NCBI GenBank assembly: GCA_009663005.1
Contig: CM018914.1
Coordinates: 20,453,252-20,465,751, forward strand
Length of the DNA stretch: 12,500 nucleotides
From: Actinidia chinensis
Lineage: Eukaryota; Streptophyta; Magnoliopsida; Ericales; Actinidiaceae
Direction: 5' to 3'
Shown here: positions 7,592-12,500 of the stretch, in pieces
Numbering within the stretch: the stretch's first letter is position 1
How the letters are laid out: the number at the start of each line of letters is the position of its first letter
Notes under the pieces: generated by a model
What the model was told of the DNA's origin: nothing
Database searches by the model: none
The model's input: the letters and a program-made list of their open reading frames with translations, nothing else
Translations under genes and position numbers: made by a program

Positions 7592-8195
7592 TTAGAAAAA
7601 GCAAGATGAATAACCATCAGGCCTAAGGGCCTTATCATCACCTATGTCAAAAAGGCCAGCCTTAATTTCCTCATCAAACATCGGCCGAGTGAGATCAGAA
7701 GCTTGATCCTCACTAACTAGGTTACCAACTGAAAAAATCTCATTATCTAAATTACTACAATTCTTCTTGGCTCCCAACAAATTTTTATAGTATTCCACAA
7801 AAACGGTACTAACCTGCTTGGGAGATGTTGTAACATTCCCACCTGCATCTAAAAGAGACACTATCTGGTACCTGGCTTTATTCCACTTGATAAGATCATG
7901 AAAAAACTTGGTACCCTTATCGCAATTTTAAGGTACTTAGCCTTAGCTAACTATGAACAAAAACTAACCTAAGCCTCCACCAGTCTTTTGGCCTTATTTC
8001 TCATATCTACCACTCTACTTTGAAAATTTTCATCCCTAGGATTATCATGAAGAAGTTGTTGCACCTGTAGTAACTCCTCTTTAGCTTTCTCAGCCCTACT
8101 GAAATGTGGGAAAAATGGTTTCTATTTAATGTCCTGAGGGGATCCTTAAGGGCCTTAAGCTTTTTACAAAGCCTAAACATAGCATTTCCTTTAAC
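7592..8195 (-). pseudogene. LINE B ORF2 linker between endonuclease and RT
   Basis: Readable pieces on the minus strand: 'LAKAKYLKI' (~7940), then after a one-base loss 'DKGTKFFHDLIKWNKARYQI' (~7870-7920). An open stretch of 89 codons from 7861 follows, with 'TSPKQVSTVFVEYYKNLLG', 'EEIKAGLFDIGDDKA' and 'RPDGYSSCFF'. The last is the family's A-PGPDG-SS-FF block with G changed to R. The GTG at 7861 is internal, not a start. The segment upstream of 7960 is degenerate and frameshifted. Confidence 0.82.
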
Positions 8196-8987
8196 CTATA
8201 AATTCCAGGCATTGCTAACTATTTTAGGGAAGTCAGAGTGCTGGGACCACATATTGAAGAACTTAAAAGGCCTAACTCCATGCGTATTGTTATTAAAAAG
8301 GGACACCACACATGGGGAATGATCTAAACATTTCCCCGGAAGGTCAAAATTGGCCAAGGCTAGTATACCCTCCTGGAGCCACTTGGAATTAACCATGGCT
8401 CTATCTAATTTGCTCAAGACTTTGTTGTTAGACCGAGTGCAAAATAAACCAGTGGACCTCACATCCTCAATGCCAATCTCATAGCAACAATCTTGTAAAT
8501 CTCTAATTTCATACTAGGTAATAGGAAGGCCATAGGTTTTTTCCTCCTCTTTAAGTACAACATTAAAATCACCTAGAAAAATCCAGGGGATATTAATAAA
8601 AGTACAAAACCTGTACAAACTATCCCATAGAGTCCTTCTTTCCACCACTTTATTTAAGCCAAAGACAAAACTGATATAGAACTTAGATGATGTAGTTTTG
8701 CAGGTCAAAAGGTAATGGATTACCTGATCATTGCTATCTCTAATCTCTAAGTCAACCTTATCACCTTTCCATATGATCATTATTTGACCATTAGGAGAGT
8801 GATGAAAGTTATCATCCATTTCCCAACTTGAGAACTTTTTACTAACAATCTCTATCATCCTTTGTTTCTTAATCTTTGTTTCAAGGATGCCCATAATTAT
8901 TACTTTATTATTTTTAACATGGTTAAGAATCCCGTTTTGTTTTAAAGGCTTATTAAGGCCTCTAATGTTCCATAACGAAATAATCAT
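8196..8987 (-). pseudogene. LINE B ORF2 endonuclease domain, one stop
   Basis: The AP-type endonuclease at the start of ORF2. The ATG at 8987 is the likely true ORF2 start: 'MIISLWNIRGLN' places the active-site Asn (N7) where the family has it. 'LETK' (E36) and 'LGDFNVVL' (D140, N142) follow. An in-frame TAG after 'GLPIT' (~8513) interrupts it, fitting CAG-to-TAG. The frame then continues from 'YEIRDLQDCCYEIGIEDVRS' through 'SKLDRAMVNSKW' to 'CLDHSPCVVSL', which holds the catalytic Asp/His of the C-terminal motif. Apart from the stop, every active-site motif is present, so this is the best preserved endonuclease in the window. Confidence 0.9.
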
Positions 8988-9019
8988 TATCTACCTTGGT
9001 TAGGGGTTTCCTTCCCCAT

Positions 9020-10802
9020 TTATTCATAAAAATCCGCACTGTGAGTAGACTTCCCATTATTTTCCACTTTTTTCCTTTCAATCCTTTTCCTCCCCTCCTC
9101 CCATTTGGCATTGTTGGAGGCTTGGGGTTTGTCAAGGATTTCTGTTACTATGCCTATACCTGTGGTTCTTCTACCTGACTAATTTGGAACTTTCTTTTGG
9201 GCAGCAGCTAACCCAATTATCTGAACTTTCTGGTTTTGCTGTGTGTTAACGACCTCTTGGCCAACTCTAGGGCAGCTTAGGTTATGGTCTGTGGTGGACT
9301 CAGTACCGTTGGCTTGATTCTCTAGACTCTCCTCTTGAACCTGATCCTGATTTTGTTGAACCTTAGTCCTCAGTTCCTCACACTTTACTAGTTCTAAATC
9401 TTGATTTTAACTAGAAGCAAACTCCACTTGGTCTTCCTCTAGTCTACCTTTGTTTTTCCTACCTTGCTACCTAGCTTTGTTTTCTATTCTTGTTGGGCTT
9501 CCTAACTTTTGCTTGGTACTAGCGGTTGTTCATTTTGTATAATCTTTCCTATCCCCGAGACCGATAGGCCTGCACCTTGATTACCTTGCCCAGATGCATG
9601 ACCAAAAACCCCTGCATTCTTCCCTGAAGGAATTATTTCAGCTATCTATTTTTCCTTCATCTTTTCTATTACCTTACATGTGTTGTCAGAATGACCCATG
9701 ACTCTGTAGTTAAAACAGAATTTGGGCAAGTTTTTATAGTACACTGTCTGCTGGTGTATCTTACCCGAGGGCAACTCCACTTCAATGCAATTAACTGCTT
9801 CCTTTGCCACATCTATTTCTACTAATGCTCATGTATAGGACACCCTTTCACAGCTAGCTGTGAATTTATCAACACATATAGGGTTCCCCACCCTAGAACA
9901 GATCTTAACTAAGGAACTATTACCCCATAGGGCTAGGGGTAGATTGGATAACTGTATCCAGACAGAAAAATAACTTAAATCTTCATTTTCAAAGGAGAAG
10001 TATTTGGATATGGTTTTAATAATAGAGGCCTACCAAAAATCATATATGGGCCCCCTGGATCACTTTGCTTTTGGAATCTTCCTTAGAAATTCAAATATAA
10101 TCCAGCCACTCAAATGGTGGTGGATACTAACTTCCATCTTCCAACTCGCAACAATCAAATCTAGGGCTTTCTTTCTTGGGAACCTACCACTAAAATACCC
10201 CACTAAGCTATGTTCCCACCTACTGACACAGCTTCTACATCCTCTCCAAGGAGCTTTACTGGTCCTATACCCACCTCAACCTTTTGAAGGGTAGTACCTC
10301 ACTCCTTTGGTTGTTCCCCATAAAAAGGTTAGCCCAAGTTTTCTTGGTTGTTTATAGAGGCCTCTTATTCTCTCATTTCCTCCCAGGTATTCCATTCTTA
10401 TCTATGGTTTTCCTTCCCACCTCAAAGCTGCTATCAGAGTCTTCTTCACCTAAAGTACATGAAGATGCTTATGCCTCCTTTAGATCATCTATAGGGTTGT
10501 TATCAGACCTGATTATAGCATTATCATCTACAACAACTTCATTGCTATTTTTACTAGGACCAATAACACAAACAAGAGCCATACTCCTATTTTTAGGCCT
10601 TAATGGGTTTAGGGACATCAGTAGTATCTATTTTCCTAATTTTTTCCACTGTGGTTCCAACATTACCAATAGCCTATCCCACTGGCATTAACTCAGTCCT
10701 AGCCAAGGCATTTGCAAACATTAGGTCAGAGAGAAATTCTATATCTTCCTTAGATGTATTTCATGTTCCTCTTTTCTTATTCCTATGTTTCCCTTTGCCC
10801 AT
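9020..10802 (-). pseudogene. LINE B ORF1 (gag-like protein), full length but multiply broken
   Basis: Start at ATG 10802 ('MGKGKHRNKK'), shared with LINE A; no long open frame remains. In order: 'EDIEFLSDLMFANALARTEL' with 'MPVG' then a stop (LINE A has MPVGW); then a variable acidic region with several stops. Next is a DUF4283-like domain at ~10050-10230 ('WEHSLVGYFSGRFPRKKALD', 'VSIHHHLSGWIIFEF'). Near 9700 a zinc knuckle reads 'KFCFNYRVMGHSDNTC', in which the second cysteine is tyrosine. The low-complexity C terminus ends 'KWEEGRKRIERKKVENNGKS', 'THSADFYE', stop at 9020. ORF2 starts 32 bp downstream. Confidence 0.8.
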
Positions 10803-11454
10803 TTTAAAAGCTTAGGAACAAGAATAATATCTAGGTCATGGAATCTAGGATGGACCTGATCAGTAGTGCCTAAAGCTCTGAGAACCTACAAATAATGTAC
10901 AATGTAGTATAGCAACTTACAATGAGGAAAAGTAAATCTGCAGTTGATGTGTGTATACTCTAAACTTTCAATCGGACTCTAGGTCATGTAGGCACCCAAA
11001 TCTTCAAGTAATATTGCAGAATACGTTAAAAGAACTAAAGAATATCGAAGATTCTCACCAAGGAGACCCATTCAGAACCAGATCTGAAAATCTAATTATG
11101 CAATATCTTCAATAAGCTAACAACTTGGACTGTGTTTAGAACTCACGAACCAGAGTCTTGTATAGCCTTAAATTCGTGTATAAGAATAGACTTGGGCTCA
11201 AATCAGATTTAAGATTTGGAACCCAAACACAAACGAACAATGCTAACTACGTTTGAATAGTCGGGCATCCCAGAATACTCTCTCCTCGAGGCCTATAAAG
11301 ATCCACAATAGCAGTAATGGATCTCTTGAGGCCAAGAAGCAACATCAATTCAAACGTGTACTCGGGTGAATATATCAATATACCAAAACTTTTTGAGACT
11401 TAAGTGAGAACTGTGAGTTTCAAAAACGAGAGCTCCTCTTTTTAGACTTTGATT
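10803..11454 (-). other. LINE B 5' UTR
   Basis: About 650 bp, non-coding, matching the 5' UTR of LINE A in order and length. The outermost 30 bp carry GAGAGCTCCTCTTTTT at 11428-11443, a near-copy of the 18S sequence beginning at 11459. Apart from that I see nothing else definable in it. Confidence 0.72.
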
Positions 11455-11460
11455 GACTGA

Positions 11461-11472
11461 GAGCTTTTTCTT
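11461..11472. repeat. SINE target-site duplication, left copy
   Basis: GAGCTTTTTCTT at 11461-11472 pairs with GAGCTTTTTTTT at 11744-11755 (11 of 12). It is 18S sequence (normally GAGCTCTTTCTT). In SINE orientation it starts A-rich (AAGAAAAAG), as L1-type endonucleases produce. The boundary is uncertain by a few bases because the tail is also T-rich. Confidence 0.78.
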
Positions 11473-11494
11473 TTTTTTTAATAACAACAGTATC

Positions 11495-11512
11495 CTAGGT
11501 TCTAAAACCTAG
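11495..11512. repeat. Hairpin near the SINE 3' end
   Basis: CTAGGTT (11495-11501) and AACCTAG (11506-11512) form a perfect 7-bp stem with a 4-nt loop, about 15 nt before the A tail in SINE orientation. Its place could matter for recognition of the RNA tail by a LINE RT; that is inference. Confidence 0.6.
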
Positions 11513-11679
11513 ACTATTTTGTTTCCTGTGGCAGCTAGCCCTTCACACCTACAGGATGTAAACACAGTTATGCAACACAGTAGCCAGGAATTGAACGCGA
11601 GACCTCCGAGTGTTAGCTCGCATCCCGAATGCTCGCCTTGCCAATACACTACATGCCATGGGGCAAGTGGTAAAGCTCG

Positions 11680-11725
11680 AACCCAAGACCAAAGTCTTGG
11701 TAAGGCTTGCCCTTACCACTAGGCT
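11680..11725 (-). promoter_or_regulatory. SINE internal Pol III promoter, unit 1 (A and B boxes)
   Basis: In SINE orientation, AAGCCTAGTGG fits the A-box consensus TRGCNNAGTGG at all but one position. About 40 nt later GGTTCGAGCTT matches the B-box consensus GGTTCGANNCC at 9 of 11 positions. Order and spacing are those of tRNA-type Pol III promoters. Whether it is still active is unknown. Confidence 0.65.
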
Positions 11726-11743
11726 TAGCCTTAACTTCACTAA

Positions 11744-11755
11744 GAGCTTTTTTTT
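11744..11755. repeat. SINE target-site duplication, right copy
   Basis: GAGCTTTTTTTT, matching 11461-11472 with one mismatch; 18S then resumes with GATTCTATGGGTGGTGG. Confidence 0.78.
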
Positions 11756-12110
11756 GATTCTATGGGTGGTGGTGTATGGCCGTTCTTAGTTGGTAGAGCG
11801 ATTTGTCTAGCTAATTCCGTTAATAAATGAGACCTCAGCCTGCTAACTAGCTATATGGAGGTGACCCTCTATAGCTATCTTCTTAAAGGAACTATGGCCA
11901 TTCAGGTCATAAAAGTTTTAGGCAAGAATAGGTCTATGATGCACTTAGATGTTCTGGGCCGCACGCACGCTACACTGATGTATTCAATGAGTATATAGCC
12001 TTGGCGGACAGGCCCGAGTAATCTTTGAAATTTCACCATGATAGGGATAGATCATTGCAATTGTTGGTTTTCAACAAGGAATTCCTAGTAAGCATGAGTC
12101 ATCAGCTCGT

Positions 12111-12148
<38 letters not shown>

Positions 12149-12224
12149 ACTCCTACTAATTGAATGGTCTAGTGAAGTAATCGTATTGCGGTGATGTGGG
12201 CGATTCACTGCTGGCAACATCATA

Positions 12225-12265
<41 letters not shown>

Positions 12266-12306
12266 ATAATAAGGTTTCTGTAGGTGAACTTGTAGAAGGA
12301 TCATTG

Positions 12307-12500
12307 TCAAAACCTACCTAGCAGAATGACCCACAAACTTGTCTAATACTCTCGAGGAAGCAAAAGGTTGGTTTTTATAGCCTCCTCTTTCTTCCTTTTG
12401 TCGGGTGTGCTCATGCTGCTCTCTAGGTGACACACTCATTCCCTAGTCGAATAATGAACCCCGATGCGAAACGCGTTAAGTAACTTGAACAAGAATGTAA
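12307..12500 (+). other. ITS1 (block B), cut by window end
   Basis: Begins 'TCAAAACCTACCTAGCAG' after the 18S end and follows block A ITS1 throughout. The conserved core at 12463-12483 reads GATGCGAAACGCGTTAAGTAA, keeping the central GCGAAACGCG but losing the flanking GGC and CAAGG. 5.8S should begin ~50 bp past the window end. Confidence 0.9.

Larger units (their letters stand above)
7018..11454 (-). mobile_element. LINE B: L1-type non-LTR retrotransposon, 3'-truncated in RT
   Basis: Same family and orientation as LINE A, but with the ORF1/ORF2 boundary and endonuclease N terminus kept, so it shows the fuller 5' part of the element. From 11454 leftwards: 5' UTR ~650 bp, ORF1 to 9020, a 32-bp gap, ORF2 from ATG 8987. 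ORF2 stops abruptly at 7018 inside RT, where 26S sequence begins; the catalytic F/YADD box, thumb, zf-RVT, 3' UTR and poly(A) are gone. LINEs commonly lose 5' ends on insertion, so a missing 3' end points to a later deletion or recombination. The 5' end abuts 18S at the same nucleotide as LINE A. Confidence 0.93.
11473..11743 (-). mobile_element. SINE with two tRNA-like units (dimeric), inserted in 18S
   Basis: A 271-bp insertion absent from block A, oriented minus with its A tail as the T run at 11471-11479. From its 5' end at 11743 it has two tRNA-related units in tandem. Unit 1: A box 'AAGCCTAGTGG', then a stem-loop 'AAGACTTTGGTCTT', then B box 'GGTTCGAGCTT'. Unit 2: an A-box-like 'GTAGTGTATTGGCAAGG', an anticodon-arm-like hairpin 'GCATTCGGGATGC', and B-box-like 'CGTTCAATTCC'. 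A ~110-bp tRNA-unrelated 3' part follows, with a hairpin before the tail. SINEs are non-coding Pol III elements mobilised by LINE enzymes; L1-type LINEs are the plausible helpers. I do not recognise the family. Short open frames across it are chance. Confidence 0.85.
11455..12306 (+). rRNA. 18S rRNA, 3' third, degenerate, split by a SINE (block B)
   Basis: Second copy of the same 18S segment: 11455-11472, then, after the 271-bp SINE and the duplicated target, 11744-12306, ending 'GGATCATTG'. It is colinear with 4776-5342. Some invariant sites lost in block A are intact here (CACACCGCCCGTC at ~12138), while others are lost only here (e.g. GGCCATTCAGGTCATAAAAG for GGCCGCTTAGGCCACGGAAG near 11896). 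The two copies have therefore decayed independently. Mostly C-to-T and G-to-A transitions. Confidence 0.95.

Noticed and set aside
11519..11740. Open frames of 63-67 codons on both strands in the 18S interruption
   Set aside because: They cover the SINE; the tRNA-like promoter boxes, A tail and target duplication explain it better than a protein.
11580..11740. Two functional tRNA genes
   Set aside because: A and B boxes are present, but there is no proper acceptor stem or full cloverleaf, and the units sit within an element with a poly(A) tail and target duplication.
1..12500. R2-like site-specific rDNA retrotransposon
   Set aside because: The AP-type endonuclease, DUF4283-like ORF1 with CCHC knuckle and zf-RVT-like tail fit plant L1-clade LINEs. 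R2 has a restriction-like endonuclease and sits in 28S.
1..12500. CRISPR arrays, LTR retrotransposons, bacterial operons or organelle genes
   Set aside because: No regularly spaced short repeats, long terminal repeats, ribosome-binding-site spacing or plastid/mitochondrial gene sequence seen.

Overview
The window looks like flowering-plant nuclear DNA from a decayed, rearranged 45S ribosomal array carrying non-LTR retrotransposons. Two stretches read on the + strand as plant rDNA: the 18S 3' third, ITS1, 5.8S, ITS2 and the first ~1 kb of 26S. ITS1 (~245 bp) and ITS2 (~219 bp) have angiosperm lengths, and ITS1 carries the conserved plant GGC...CAAGGAA core. Nothing in the window identifies the genus. 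The rRNA sequence is full of C-to-T and G-to-A changes, many at former CpG sites, so these are almost certainly silenced pseudogene copies.

Layout: (1) 1-4775, LINE A, minus strand, a plant L1-type element. From its 5' end at 4775 leftwards it has a 5' UTR, a broken ORF1 (DUF4283-like plus a CCHC knuckle), a junction where ~0.9 kb has been lost, the rest of the endonuclease, a long open reverse transcriptase segment, and a zf-RVT-like C terminus running off the left edge. (2) 4776-7017, rDNA block A: 18S 3' part, ITS1, 5.8S, ITS2, 26S 5' part. (3) 7018-11454, LINE B, minus strand, same family, with 5' UTR, full-length but broken ORF1, endonuclease and the first part of RT; its 3' half is missing where it meets 26S. 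(4) 11455-12500, rDNA block B: 18S 3' part, then ITS1 to the window end. Its 18S is split by a 271-bp minus-strand SINE with two tRNA-like units and a 12-bp target duplication.

Both LINEs have their 5' end against the same 18S nucleotide, but they differ on the 3' side: LINE A runs on to the ORF2 C terminus, while LINE B is cut inside RT and fused to 26S. The simplest reading is one antisense LINE insertion in 18S (or repeated insertion at one site), spread with the rDNA repeat. In unit B a later deletion removed the LINE 3' half, the 18S 5' part, the intergenic spacer and the 26S 3' part. The SINE came later still, because block A keeps the empty site. No gene here is likely to encode a working cellular protein. 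The LINE frames are broken by stops (often CAG-to-TAG or TGG-to-TAG) and single-base deletions.
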